A DNA stretch of 64,000 bases, taken from NCBI RefSeq assembly GCF_013387465.1, contig NZ_VYGV01000028.1, positions 342,501-406,500 on the forward strand, given 5' to 3'. The DNA is from Hydrogenophaga aromaticivorans. GTDB taxonomy: Bacteria; Pseudomonadota; Gammaproteobacteria; Burkholderiales; Burkholderiaceae_C. Positions 18,104-28,787 of the stretch are shown piece after piece. The translations under genes were made by a program, and so were the position numbers. The number at the start of each line of letters is the position of its first letter. The stretch's first letter is position 1. The notes below the pieces were generated by a model. The model was not told the origin of the DNA. It worked only from the letters and a program-made list of their open reading frames with translations, and searched no databases.

Positions 18104-19693
18104 ATGCTTGACGCCACTTTGAAATCCCAGCTCCAGCAATATCTGGGCATGCTGCGCCAGCCGATCCGGCTGATCGCTTCGCTCGACGACAGCGCCACCG
18201 GTGTGGAGATGCGCAGCCTGCTGGACGACATCGTTTCGCTGTCGGACAAGGTCACGCTGGACGCCTCGGGCAACGATGCGCGCAAGCCGTCGTTCGTCGT
18301 TGCGCGTGAGCGCGAAACCCAGGGCGTGCGCTTCGCCGGTCTGCCGCTGGGCCACGAGTTCACCTCGCTGGTGCTGGCCCTGCTGTGGACCGGTGGTCAC
18401 CCGCCCAAGGTCGAGGCCGACGTGATCGAGTCCATCAAAGCCCTGGACGGCGACTTCGGCTTCGAGGTCTACATGTCCCTGACCTGCCACAACTGCCCGG
18501 ACGTGGTGCAGGCGCTCTCCCTGATGGCGATCTTCAACCCCAAGGTCAAGACCGTGGTGATTGAAGGTGGCGCGTTCCAGCAGGAAGTGACCGAGCGCGA
18601 CATCATGGCCGTGCCCATGGTGTTCCTGAACGGCAAGGTTTTTGGTTCCGGCCGCATGACGGTTGAGGAGATCGTGGCCAAGCTCGACACCAACTCGGGT
18701 GACCGCGAAGCCGCCAAGCTCAACGCCAAGGACCCGTTCGACGTGCTGATCGTTGGCGGGGGCCCAGCCGGCGCGGCAGCGGCTGTGTACGCCGCCCGAA
18801 AGGGCATCCGCGTGGGTGTGGCGGCCGAGCGTTTCGGTGGCCAGGTCAACGACACCATGGCGATCGAGAATTACATCTCGGTGCTGGAAACCGACGGTCC
18901 CAAGTTCGCCGCCGCGCTGGAAGCCCAGGTGCGCCACTACGAGGTCGACATCATGAACCTGCAGCGCGCCGACAAGATCATCCCCGCTGAAGAGCCGGGC
19001 GGTCTGGTGCAGGTGCAGATGGCCAACGGCGGCGTGCTCCAGGCGCGCAGCGTGATCCTGTCCACCGGCGCGCGCTGGCGCAACGTCAACGTGCCCGGCG
19101 AGCAGGAATACAAGAACAAGGGCGTGGCTTACTGCCCGCATTGCGATGGCCCGCTGTTCAAGGGCAAGCGCACGGCGGTCATCGGTGGTGGCAACTCGGG
19201 CGTGGAAGCGGCCATCGACCTGGCGGGCATCGTGCAGCACGTGACCCTGGTCGAGTTCGCCGACCAGCTCAAGGCCGATGCCGTGCTGGTGAGCAAGCTG
19301 AAAAGCCTGCCCAACGTGACGATCCACGTGAACGCGCAGACCACCGAGATCACCGGTGCAGATGGCAAGGTCAATGGCCTGAAGTACAAGGACCGTGCGA
19401 CCAACGAGGAACACCTGGTGCCGCTGGAAGGTGTGTTCGTGCAGATCGGCCTGGTGCCCAACACCGAGTTCCTCAAGGGCACGGTGGAGCTCAGCCGCTT
19501 TGGCGAGATCGTGGTCGACGCCAAGGGCCACACCAATGTGCCGGGCGTGTTCGCTGCGGGCGACTGCACCACGGTGCCGTACAAGCAGATCGTGATCGCC
19601 GCGGGTGAGGGTGCCAAGGCCGCGCTCAGCGCCTTTGACCACCTGATCCGCCAGCCGGTGGTGGCCGCTGCCTCCGAAGCCGTGACCGCCTGA
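18104..19693 (+). CDS. ahpF: alkyl hydroperoxide reductase, disulfide reductase subunit
   Basis: 529 residues. A double-thioredoxin N-terminal domain has the redox pair C128-H-N-C131. The flavoprotein domain starts at about 210 with LIVGGGPAGAAAA and carries the second redox pair C344-P-H-C347. The NAD(P)H-binding motif is IGGGNSGVEAAIDLAG, and the C-terminal FAD motif is GVFAAGDCTTVPYKQ. It passes electrons from NADH through FAD and both disulfides to AhpC. All four Cys needed are present. RBS TCAGGAG precedes the ATG. Confidence 0.97.
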   Translation: MLDATLKSQLQQYLGMLRQPIRLIASLDDSATGVEMRSLLDDIVSLSDKVTLDASGNDARKPSFVVARERETQGVRFAGLPLGHEFTSLVLALLWTGGHPPKVEADVIESIKALDGDFGFEVYMSLTCHNCPDVVQALSLMAIFNPKVKTVVIEGGAFQQEVTERDIMAVPMVFLNGKVFGSGRMTVEEIVAKLDTNSGDREAAKLNAKDPFDVLIVGGGPAGAAAAVYAARKGIRVGVAAERFGGQVNDTMAIENYISVLETDGPKFAAALEAQVRHYEVDIMNLQRADKIIPAEEPGGLVQVQMANGGVLQARSVILSTGARWRNVNVPGEQEYKNKGVAYCPHCDGPLFKGKRTAVIGGGNSGVEAAIDLAGIVQHVTLVEFADQLKADAVLVSKLKSLPNVTIHVNAQTTEITGADGKVNGLKYKDRATNEEHLVPLEGVFVQIGLVPNTEFLKGTVELSRFGEIVVDAKGHTNVPGVFAAGDCTTVPYKQIVIAAGEGAKAALSAFDHLIRQPVVAAASEAVTA

Positions 19694-19714
19694 ACGAACC
19701 TCCGTTTCCAAAAC

Positions 19715-19748
19715 AAAAAAGCCACCGGGGCAACCCGGTGGCTTTTTT
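19715..19748. terminator. bidirectional terminator between ahpF and actP
   Basis: Six A, then GCCACCGGG-gcaa-CCCGGTGGC and six T: a perfect stem with U-runs on both strands. It serves the convergent ahpF (stop 19693) and actP (stop 19783) transcripts. Confidence 0.93.
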
Positions 19749-19782
19749 GTTGGGCACGGACCGAGATCCGCTTTTTCGTGGA

Positions 19783-21510
19783 TCAGTGGCCCGAGGCGCC
19801 GGAAGCGCCGATACCTGTTTCCGAACGAACCTGCTGGGCCAGGAAGCCCCCGCGGTCCACCTTGGCACGGGCGCTGTTGTCCAGGATGGAGAACAGCCAG
19901 ATGCCCACGAAGCCGATGGTCATGGAGAACAGGGCCGGTGAGGTGTAGGGGAACAGGGCCGAACCTTTGGGGTTGCCCAGCGTGGCTTCCCAGACCGAGG
20001 GCGACACGATGGTCAGCACCACGGAGGAGATCAGCCCCAGGAAGCCACCGATCACGGCGCCTTTGGTGGTGCAGTCTTTCCACAGCACGCTCATGAACAG
20101 CACCGGAAAGTTGGCCGATGCCGCGATCGCGAAAGCCAGCGACACCATGAAGGCGATGTTCTGTTTCTCGAAGGCGATACCGAGCACCACCGCCACGATG
20201 CCGAGGCAGATCGTGGTGATCTTCGACACGCGCAATTCGGATGCCGAATCGGCCTTGCCCTTCTTGACCACGGTGGCGTAGATGTCGTGCGACACGGCCG
20301 AGGCGCCTGACAGCGTCAGGCCAGCCACCACCGCGAGGATGGTGGCGAAGGCCACGGCCGAGATGAAGCCCAGGAACACGTTGCCACCCACCGCATTCGC
20401 CAGGTGGATGGCGGCCATGTTGTTGCCGCCCAGCAAGCCACCCTTTGCATCGAGGAAGTCGGGATTGGTCAGCACGAAGGTGATCGCACCGAAACCGATG
20501 ATGAAGGTCAGCAGGTAGAAGTAGCCGATCCAGCCGGTGGCCCACATCACCGACTTGCGGGCTTCCTTGGCCGAGGGCACGGTGAAGAAGCGCATCAGGA
20601 TGTGCGGCAGGCCGGCGGTACCGAACATCAGGGCCATGCCGAAGCTGATGGCCGAGATCGGGTCCTTCACGAAGTTGCCCGGGCCCATGATCGACTGACC
20701 GGCGGCCGTGGCGGCCTCGGCAATCTTGCCGTCCTTCAGCGCCAGATCGGTCTTGATCTGAACAGCACCAGCGAACATCGCTTCGGGGCTGAAGCCGAAG
20801 TGCAGCAGCACCATGAAGGCCATGAACGAAGCGCCACCCAGCAGCAGGCAGGCCTTGATGATCTGCACCCAGGTGGTGGCTGTCATGCCGCCGAACAGCA
20901 CGTAGACCATCATCAGTGCGCCGACGATGATCACGGCGATGTAGTACTCCAGGCCAAACAGCAGCTTGATGAGCTGTCCGGCACCGACCATCTGCGCGAT
21001 CAGGTAGAACGCGACGACCACCAGTGTGCCGGAGGCCGCAAAGACGCGGACCGGGGTCTGGTTGAAGCGGAACGCGGCCACGTCGGCGAAGGTGAACTTG
21101 CCCAGGTTGCGCAGGCGCTCGGCCATCAGGAAGGTGATGACCGGCCAGCCCACCAGGAAACCGATGGAATAGATCAGGCCGTCAAAACCGCTGGCCATCA
21201 CGGCCGCGGAAATGCCGAGGAACGAGGCGGCCGACATGTAGTCGCCGGCAATCGCCAGACCGTTCTGGAAGCCGGTGATGCCACCACCAGCGGTGTAGAA
21301 GTCCGATGCCGACTTGGTCTTGGCCGCGGCCCATTTGGTGATGAACAGGGTGCCCACCACGAACATCGCGAACATGGAAATGGCGGTCCAGTTGGTGGGC
21401 TGTTGCTCGGCCTGACCGAGGTCGGCGCCCGCTGCCCAGGCAGCAAACGACACACCGAAGAGCGCCAGCAGCGTCAGCACGCGACGCAGGGAATTTTGAG
21501 CGGGCATCAT
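19783..21510 (-). CDS. actP: cation/acetate symporter ActP
   Basis: 575 residues of the sodium:solute symporter (SSS) family. A cleavable-looking N-terminal hydrophobic segment (about 9-27) precedes about 13 membrane helices. Core blocks include SDFYTAGGGITGFQNGLAIAG, DYMSAASFLG, FGTAGLPHILMRFFTVPS and AVVAGLTLSGASAVSHD. It imports acetate and related short acids with a cation. Its start overlaps the yjcH stop by 4 nt (ATGA), the standard yjcH-actP pair; no acs is seen next to it. Confidence 0.95.
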   Translation of the reverse strand: MMPAQNSLRRVLTLLALFGVSFAAWAAGADLGQAEQQPTNWTAISMFAMFVVGTLFITKWAAAKTKSASDFYTAGGGITGFQNGLAIAGDYMSAASFLGISAAVMASGFDGLIYSIGFLVGWPVITFLMAERLRNLGKFTFADVAAFRFNQTPVRVFAASGTLVVVAFYLIAQMVGAGQLIKLLFGLEYYIAVIIVGALMMVYVLFGGMTATTWVQIIKACLLLGGASFMAFMVLLHFGFSPEAMFAGAVQIKTDLALKDGKIAEAATAAGQSIMGPGNFVKDPISAISFGMALMFGTAGLPHILMRFFTVPSAKEARKSVMWATGWIGYFYLLTFIIGFGAITFVLTNPDFLDAKGGLLGGNNMAAIHLANAVGGNVFLGFISAVAFATILAVVAGLTLSGASAVSHDIYATVVKKGKADSASELRVSKITTICLGIVAVVLGIAFEKQNIAFMVSLAFAIAASANFPVLFMSVLWKDCTTKGAVIGGFLGLISSVVLTIVSPSVWEATLGNPKGSALFPYTSPALFSMTIGFVGIWLFSILDNSARAKVDRGGFLAQQVRSETGIGASGASGH

Positions 21511-21815
21511 TTGTACGCGGCCTTGATCACTTCGTTGGAGAGGTCATCAAACTCGGTGTTGGCGCGTTTGACGTAGATGGCGGTGATGACGATGGTGAAG
21601 ATGATCACGCCGAAACCAACGGGGATGCCCATCGTGAGGACGCCGTCGCCCAGCTTCTGCGAGAGGAATTCCTTGTTGAAGGCGACCAGCAGGATGAAGC
21701 CGTAATACACGACCATCATGGCCAGGGTGAGCCACCAGCCGAAGCGGGATCGTTTGGCTTTGAGTTCTTGATATTTGGGATTGCTGGCAATCCGCTGGAC
21801 CAGATCATCTTGCAT
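21507..21815 (-). CDS. yjcH: DUF485 membrane protein YjcH
   Basis: 102 residues with two membrane helices (about 26-50 and 62-86) and a charged C-terminal tail. This is the DUF485 pattern of the small protein always found before actP. It is assumed to assist or modulate ActP; its function is unproven. RBS AGGAGACG stands before the ATG. It is the first gene of a two-gene operon facing away from the DUF4212 pair at 22202. Confidence 0.93.
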   Translation of the reverse strand: MQDDLVQRIASNPKYQELKAKRSRFGWWLTLAMMVVYYGFILLVAFNKEFLSQKLGDGVLTMGIPVGFGVIIFTIVITAIYVKRANTEFDDLSNEVIKAAYK

Positions 21816-22201
21816 GATGACGTCTCCTGTTGTGGTGAATAAAACAGGTGGCAGCGTATGGCCGGGTTCTTACCACCCACTGACCGCAAACTGAACGAGT
21901 GCTGACAGGGTTCGCGACGGGTTGTGTCGACCCGGGGCTGGCGGTTTGTCTTTCCCCCTATGAAGTGCCGGTGTTTCAGACGTCTCAAGGGGGCTCTTCT
22001 TTGAGCGCCCCGTCCCACCTTTGAATGCTTCTAGGGACTTACCCTTGGCTTCTGACCCTGGGCGTGCAATTGCAATTTAACTGTAAGGAAGTGCTTCCAC
22101 AGTCCGCCCGTAATGCTGGGTTCCGCAGGGAAAACGGCATGCAAAGCGGGGCGGGTCACACCGCTGAAATGGCAAGGCAACACTACGAGGAGATGACTTT
22201 C
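21816..22201. promoter_or_regulatory. divergent promoter region, yjcH-actP versus symporter pair 1
   Basis: This 386-nt gap holds no gene I can support. It must carry the two outward promoters. GTGCAATTGCAATTTAACTG at 22066-22085 is an AT-rich island against the GC-rich background and contains the 10-bp palindrome TGCAATTGCA. No complete regulator box can be named. Confidence 0.5.
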
Positions 22202-22468
22202 ATGACAACTGAAAGCGAAAAAAACGCGAAGGCCTATTGGTCGGCGACGTTGGGGCTGCTGACCAAGATCCTGATCATCTGGTTCCTGGTTTCTTACGGT
22301 GCCGGCATCCTGTTTGCTGACATGCTCAACGGCATCAAGCTCGGCGGTTACCCGCTGGGCTTCTGGTTTGCCCAGCAGGGTTCCATCTATGTGTTCATCG
22401 CGCTGATCTTCTATTACGCGCACGCGATGGGCAAGCTGGACCGCAAGTTCGGTGTGCAAGAAGACTAA
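22202..22468 (+). CDS. DUF4212 small subunit of a sodium:solute symporter (pair 1)
   Basis: 88 residues with two membrane helices. The family core is present: an N-terminal YW (AKAYWSATLG), the middle GYPLGFWFAQQGSIYVFIALIF, then YYAHAMGKLDRKFGV. Genes of this kind always precede a VC_2705-type SSS transporter, here 15 nt downstream. The start at 22202 is favoured by GAGGAG about 10 nt upstream; an ATG three codons earlier would overlap that site. Confidence 0.92.
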   Translation: MTTESEKNAKAYWSATLGLLTKILIIWFLVSYGAGILFADMLNGIKLGGYPLGFWFAQQGSIYVFIALIFYYAHAMGKLDRKFGVQED

Positions 22469-22483
22469 ACAGAGGACCTACAA

Positions 22484-24286
22484 ATGGATCTCCAAACCAC
22501 CACCTATCTGTTCGTCGGGGCCAGCTTCGCGCTGTACCTCGGCATTGCCTACTGGGCGCGCGCTGGCAGCGTGTCCGAGTTCTACGTGGCCGGCGGCGGG
22601 GTGCACCCCATCACCAACGGCATGGCCACGGCCGCTGACTGGATGTCGGCCGCGTCCTTCATCTCCATGGCCGGCCTGATCTCCAACATGGGCTACGGCG
22701 GCGCCGTGTTCCTGATGGGCTGGACCGGTGGCTACGTGTTGCTGGCCATGCTGCTGGCGCCGTACCTGCGCAAGTTCGGCAAGTTCACCGTGCCCCAGTT
22801 CATTGGCGACCGCTTCTATTCGAAGACCGCCTCGACCGTGGCCGTGGTTTGCTTGCTGACCGCCTCCACCACCTACATCATTGGTCAGATGACCGGTGTG
22901 GGTGTGGCGTTCTCTCGCTTCCTGAACGTGTCCAGCGATACCGGCATCTACATCGGACAGGCGATCGTGTTCTTCTACGCCGTGTTCGGTGGCATGAAGG
23001 GCATCACCTACACCCAGGTAGCCCAGTACTGCGTGCTGATCTTTGCGTACATCATCCCGGCGATCTTCATTTCCCTGAACCTGACCGGCAACTTCCTGCC
23101 GCAACTGGGCCTGGGTTCGGATCTGGTCGGTACCGACACGTCGCTGCTTGTTAAGCTGGACCAGGTCGTCACCGACCTCGGCTTCAGTCAGTACACGACC
23201 ACCAGCGCCGGTTCGATGCTGAACATGTTCTTCTACACCGTGTCGCTGATGATCGGTACCGCGGGCCTGCCCCACGTGATCGTTCGCTTCTTCACCGTGC
23301 CGAAGGTGGCCGATGCCCGCGCCTCCGCCGGCTGGGCCCTGGTCTTCATCGCCCTGCTGTACACCACGGCACCTGCCGTTGGCGCCATGGCCAAGCTGAA
23401 CCTGCACAGTACCGTGAACACGGCTGTGACGTCGGGTGGCGACCTCTACGCTGCCGAGTCCAGCATCAAGAACGAAGACCGTCCGGACTGGATGAAGCGC
23501 TGGGAAAAGACCGGCCTGCTGAAGTGGGAAGACAAGAACGCCGACGGCCGCATCCAGTACTACAACGACGCGACCAAGAACGAAGTCGCCAAGGGCAAGG
23601 CCGCTACCGCAGGCTGGAAGGGCAACGAGTTGACCGTCAACGCCGACATCATCGTGCTGGCCAACCCGGAAATCGCGCTGCTGCCCAACTGGGTGATCGC
23701 GCTGGTGGCTGCGGGTGGTATCGCTGCCGCGCTGTCGACCGCAGCCGGTCTGCTGATGGCGATCTCGTCTGCCGTGTCCCACGACCTGGTGAAGAACGTG
23801 TTCAACCCCAACATCTCTGAAAAGGGCGAGCTGCTCGCGGGCAAGATCGCCATGGCTGTGGCGATTGTGTTGGCCGGCTGGTTGGGTCTGAACCCTCCGG
23901 GCTTCGCGGCCGGTACCGTGGCGCTGGCCTTCGGTATCGCCGCGTCATCGCTGTTCCCTGCAATCATGATGGGCATCTTTAGCCGCACCATGAGCGACAA
24001 GGGCGCGATCGCCGGCATGCTGGCGGGCCTGTTCACGACGCTGTTCTATGTGTTCGCTCACAAGGGTCTGTTCTTCGTCAAGGGCACCGACTTTGTCGAC
24101 ATGGTTGGTGGCGTCAATGGCTGGTTCGGCATCACGCCGGAAGCCATCGGCACGCTGGGCGCGATCGTCAACTTCACGGTGGCCTTCCTGGTGAACAAAC
24201 TGACGGCTCCGGCGCCGAAGCACATCCAGGAGTTGGTTGAATCCATCCGTGTCCCCAAGGGCGCTGGCGCAGCGACCGGCCACTGA
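22484..24286 (+). CDS. VC_2705-type sodium:solute symporter (pair 1)
   Basis: 600 residues of the SSS family with about 13 membrane helices. Visible blocks are FYVAGGGVHPITNGMATAADW, MSAASFISMAGL, GTAGLPHVIVRFFTVPK and AAALSTAAGLLMAISSAVSHD. A water-exposed loop of about 70 residues (about 310-385) carries an EF-hand-like sequence starting at D350 (DKNADGRIQYYN). The substrate is probably acetate, pyruvate or a similar short acid, by analogy with family and locus. It forms an operon with the DUF4212 gene and ends at a strong hairpin array. Confidence 0.92.
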   Translation: MDLQTTTYLFVGASFALYLGIAYWARAGSVSEFYVAGGGVHPITNGMATAADWMSAASFISMAGLISNMGYGGAVFLMGWTGGYVLLAMLLAPYLRKFGKFTVPQFIGDRFYSKTASTVAVVCLLTASTTYIIGQMTGVGVAFSRFLNVSSDTGIYIGQAIVFFYAVFGGMKGITYTQVAQYCVLIFAYIIPAIFISLNLTGNFLPQLGLGSDLVGTDTSLLVKLDQVVTDLGFSQYTTTSAGSMLNMFFYTVSLMIGTAGLPHVIVRFFTVPKVADARASAGWALVFIALLYTTAPAVGAMAKLNLHSTVNTAVTSGGDLYAAESSIKNEDRPDWMKRWEKTGLLKWEDKNADGRIQYYNDATKNEVAKGKAATAGWKGNELTVNADIIVLANPEIALLPNWVIALVAAGGIAAALSTAAGLLMAISSAVSHDLVKNVFNPNISEKGELLAGKIAMAVAIVLAGWLGLNPPGFAAGTVALAFGIAASSLFPAIMMGIFSRTMSDKGAIAGMLAGLFTTLFYVFAHKGLFFVKGTDFVDMVGGVNGWFGITPEAIGTLGAIVNFTVAFLVNKLTAPAPKHIQELVESIRVPKGAGAATGH

Positions 24287-24298
24287 TGGTATGAACCC

Positions 24299-24370
24299 GC
24301 GCCGGTCAGACGCCCGTCTGTCCGGCGCTTGAACAGAACCCCGTCAGGTCACTGCCGGGGTTTTGTTTTT
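24299..24370 (+). terminator. double hairpin terminator after symporter 1
   Basis: The first hairpin pairs GCGCCGG (24299-24305) with CCGGCGC (24322-24328), and the arms continue through CAGACG/CGTCTG. The second pairs AACCCCG with CGGGGTT (24337-24362) and runs into TTTTGTTTTT. The second is the intrinsic terminator; the first may stabilise the 3' end. Confidence 0.85.
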
Positions 24371-24402
24371 CAGGCGGCAGGCCGGTGACAATCACGGGCG
24401 TT

Positions 24403-24444
24403 GCTGTGCACAGCGCACCCCGGTCAGCGCGCGCTGTGCACAGC
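24403..24444. promoter_or_regulatory. twin 12-bp palindromes, candidate operator
   Basis: GCTGTGCACAGC occurs twice, at 24403-24414 and 24433-24444. The centres are 30 bp apart, close to three helical turns, so both would face the same side of the DNA. They stand 43 nt and more before the ATG at 24487. This is what a cooperative dimeric repressor or activator site would look like; the protein is unknown. Confidence 0.55.
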
Positions 24445-24486
24445 AGAAGATCTCTTGTGTTGCGAATCAACTTGAAGGAACGTCGG

Positions 24487-24858
24487 ATGGATCTGGGTTT
24501 GAGCGTATTTCCCATACGCATCATTTTTTTTCTCGCCTTGTTTCCGGTGGCGTTCTTCTGGCTGCGTCGCACCTGGCGCATCCTGGTGAAGAAGGACTTT
24601 TCCGAGGTGGCCCTCAAGAAAGGACTGCCACCCCCCAACGCGGAGAAGTACGCGCCTTACGAGATGGCGATCAACGGTATTGCGGGTGTGGTGATGGTGG
24701 TGGTGATCGTGTTTGTGCTGCTGGGGCTGCTGGACTACGACACCTGGGTGGCGATTGCGGGGTCCACCTTGTGGATCAAACTGTTTGCCTCGTTCGCACT
24801 GGGTCGCCAGGCCCACGGCCTCGGCCCGGCCAAGAAGAAGCCCGCAGCAGGCAAATAG
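24487..24858 (+). CDS. conserved small membrane protein of unknown function
   Basis: 123 residues. One helix at about 8-25 (IRIIFFLALFPVAFFWL) is followed by a positively charged stretch. Then comes a cytoplasmic-looking segment (KKGLPPPNAEKYAPYEMAIN), then two close helices (about 60-80 and 84-100) and a Lys/Ala tail. I do not recognise the family. It lies between the symporter pair and ppsR and is preceded by the twin palindromes, so it may belong to the same uptake programme. AAGGAAC before the ATG supports the start. Confidence 0.8.
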   Translation: MDLGLSVFPIRIIFFLALFPVAFFWLRRTWRILVKKDFSEVALKKGLPPPNAEKYAPYEMAINGIAGVVMVVVIVFVLLGLLDYDTWVAIAGSTLWIKLFASFALGRQAHGLGPAKKKPAAGK

Positions 24859-24867
24859 GAACGGTGT

Positions 24868-24898
24868 CCCCGCCACGCACCCACGTGCGTGGGCGGGG
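24868..24898. terminator. convergent hairpin between 24858 and ppsR
   Basis: CCCCGCC-ACGCAC pairs with GTGCGT-g-GGCGGGG, giving 13 bp with a single bulged G. There is no T-run, so termination would be weak or factor-assisted. It fills nearly the whole 42-nt gap between two convergent stops. Confidence 0.6.
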
Positions 24899-24900
24899 GC

Positions 24901-25722
24901 TCAATAGCTGAGCTGTTCGGGCCGGATTTCCTGCAGGATGGTGGTGGCGATTTCTTCGATCGACTTCGTCGTCGTCGAGAGCCAGCGGATGCCCTCGCGG
25001 CGCATCATGCCTTCGGCCTCACTGACCTCCATGCGGCAGTTCTCCAGGCTGGCGTAGCGCGAGTTGGGCCGCCGCTCGTTGCGGATCTCGGACAGGCGTT
25101 CCGGGGCGATCGTCAAGCCGAAGATCTTCTTGCGGTGCGGCATCAATGCGGGCGGCAATTTGCGGCGCTCGAAGTCTTCCGGGATCAGCGGGTAGTTGGA
25201 GGCCTTCAGTCCGTGCTGCATGGCCAGGTAGAGCGAGGTCGGCGTCTTGCCGCTGCGGCTCACGCCGACCAGGATCACGTCCGAACCGGCCAGGTCGCGG
25301 TGGCTCTGACCGTCGTCGTGCATCAGCGAGAAGTTGATCGCTTCGATGCGGTCGTGGTATTCCTTGCTCTTGGACACGTCCGAGAAGCGGCCCACGCGGT
25401 GGTTGGACTTGATGCCCAGCTCGGCCTCCAGCGGCTCCACAAAGGTGCCGAACATGTCGAGCATCATGCCTGTGCAGTGTTCCTTGAAGACCTGCAGGAC
25501 CTCCATGTTGACCACGGTGGTGAAGACCAGCGGGCGCCGGCCCTCGACCACGGCGGTGTGGTTGATCTGGCGCACCGCCTGGTGGGCCTTGTCCACACTG
25601 TCGAGAAAAGGCAGCCGCACACGCCGCACCTGGGCCTCGAACTGGTTGAGGATGGCGTTGCCGAAGGTTTCAGCGGTGATGCCGGTGCCATCGGAAACGA
25701 AAAAGACGGTTCGGTTGGTCAT
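24901..25722 (-). CDS. ppsR: PEP synthase regulatory protein (kinase/pyrophosphorylase, DUF299)
   Basis: 273 residues. The N-terminal FFVSDGTGITAET and the P-loop GVSRSGKTPTS identify the bifunctional regulator. It inactivates PEP synthase by ADP-dependent phosphorylation of the Thr near the catalytic His and reactivates it by phosphorolysis. Its target PpsA is encoded divergently 252 nt away. I chose the ATG at 25722; a TTG nine codons upstream is possible but lacks a better ribosome site. Confidence 0.96.
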   Translation of the reverse strand: MTNRTVFFVSDGTGITAETFGNAILNQFEAQVRRVRLPFLDSVDKAHQAVRQINHTAVVEGRRPLVFTTVVNMEVLQVFKEHCTGMMLDMFGTFVEPLEAELGIKSNHRVGRFSDVSKSKEYHDRIEAINFSLMHDDGQSHRDLAGSDVILVGVSRSGKTPTSLYLAMQHGLKASNYPLIPEDFERRKLPPALMPHRKKIFGLTIAPERLSEIRNERRPNSRYASLENCRMEVSEAEGMMRREGIRWLSTTTKSIEEIATTILQEIRPEQLSY

Positions 25723-25974
25723 GAAGCGGTCCCGGGGTAGGGGGTGCAAAAATATTCAGGCGATGCCACCGCGGTTTTCACACCGCAGGGCAACGGTGTA
25801 CCGCCTGAAGCAGGCTGCCGCCCTACAATTGCGGATTCGGGCTCCGGTCATTATCCCGGTTCCAGCCCGCCAGATTTCAGCCCCGTTGCCCGGTGCAAGA
25901 CCCACAACAGAACACACAGGTCGCCAGCGCCGTGCATGGAGCCCCCGGTTTTTTAACTTGAGCGGAGTCTATCC

Positions 25975-28386
<2,412 letters not shown>

Positions 28387-28409
28387 AGCGCGGGCGAGCC
28401 ACGGCGCAC

Positions 28410-28440
28410 GGCGGCAGGGGCAACCCTTGCCGCCTTTTTT
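28410..28440 (+). terminator. intrinsic terminator of ppsA
   Basis: GGCGGCAGGG-gcaa-CCCTTGCCGCC forms a stem with one bulged T and is followed directly by six T. It starts 24 nt past the ppsA stop. Confidence 0.85.
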
Positions 28441-28536
28441 GTTGCGTTGCAACGTAAGCCCGTGGTCAGTGCTTGGGGCACAATCCTTTGAGACAGGCGC
28501 GGCGATGCATCGCGCCCGCCGCTTGAGGAGACACAC

Positions 28537-28770
28537 ATGTTTCAAGGCCTGGATGCCCAACGCCTGGTGGCCCTGTTCGTGGCCGGCTGGGCCTTGTTGA
28601 GCTTTCCTTTGCTGGCGCTCTGGGACCACGAAGCGAGGGTCTTCGGGTTGCCACTGTTTCCTTTGGCCTTGTTCGGTATCTGGGTGCTGCTGATCGCAGC
28701 GCTGGCCTGGGTCGTCGAGCACGGACGCGAACGCGATCCCGCCGCCAGCGACTCCGCACGGCCCCACTGA
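28537..28770 (+). CDS. small inner-membrane protein upstream of the SSS-kinase
   Basis: 77 residues. Two helices (about 9-28 and 37-60) are followed by a short charged tail. RBS GAGGAG is 8 nt before the ATG, and the kinase gene starts 17 nt later, so it is the first gene of the sensor operon. The size and place recall the small partners of SSS transporters (YjcH, DUF4212), but the sequence differs. A partner role for the kinase's SSS domain is inference. Confidence 0.8.
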   Translation: MFQGLDAQRLVALFVAGWALLSFPLLALWDHEARVFGLPLFPLALFGIWVLLIAALAWVVEHGRERDPAASDSARPH

Positions 28771-28787
28771 CGTAACACGACCCGCCC

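Noticed and set aside
17909..20545. A minus-strand frame of 878 codons across ahpF and actP
   Set aside because: Composition (His, Gln, Asp, Val) is typical of the antisense of GC-rich genes. It crosses a strong terminator and two well-supported genes.
22193..22201. Start of the first DUF4212 gene at the upstream ATG
   Set aside because: The GAGGAG ribosome site overlaps that ATG and is spaced correctly for the ATG at 22202.
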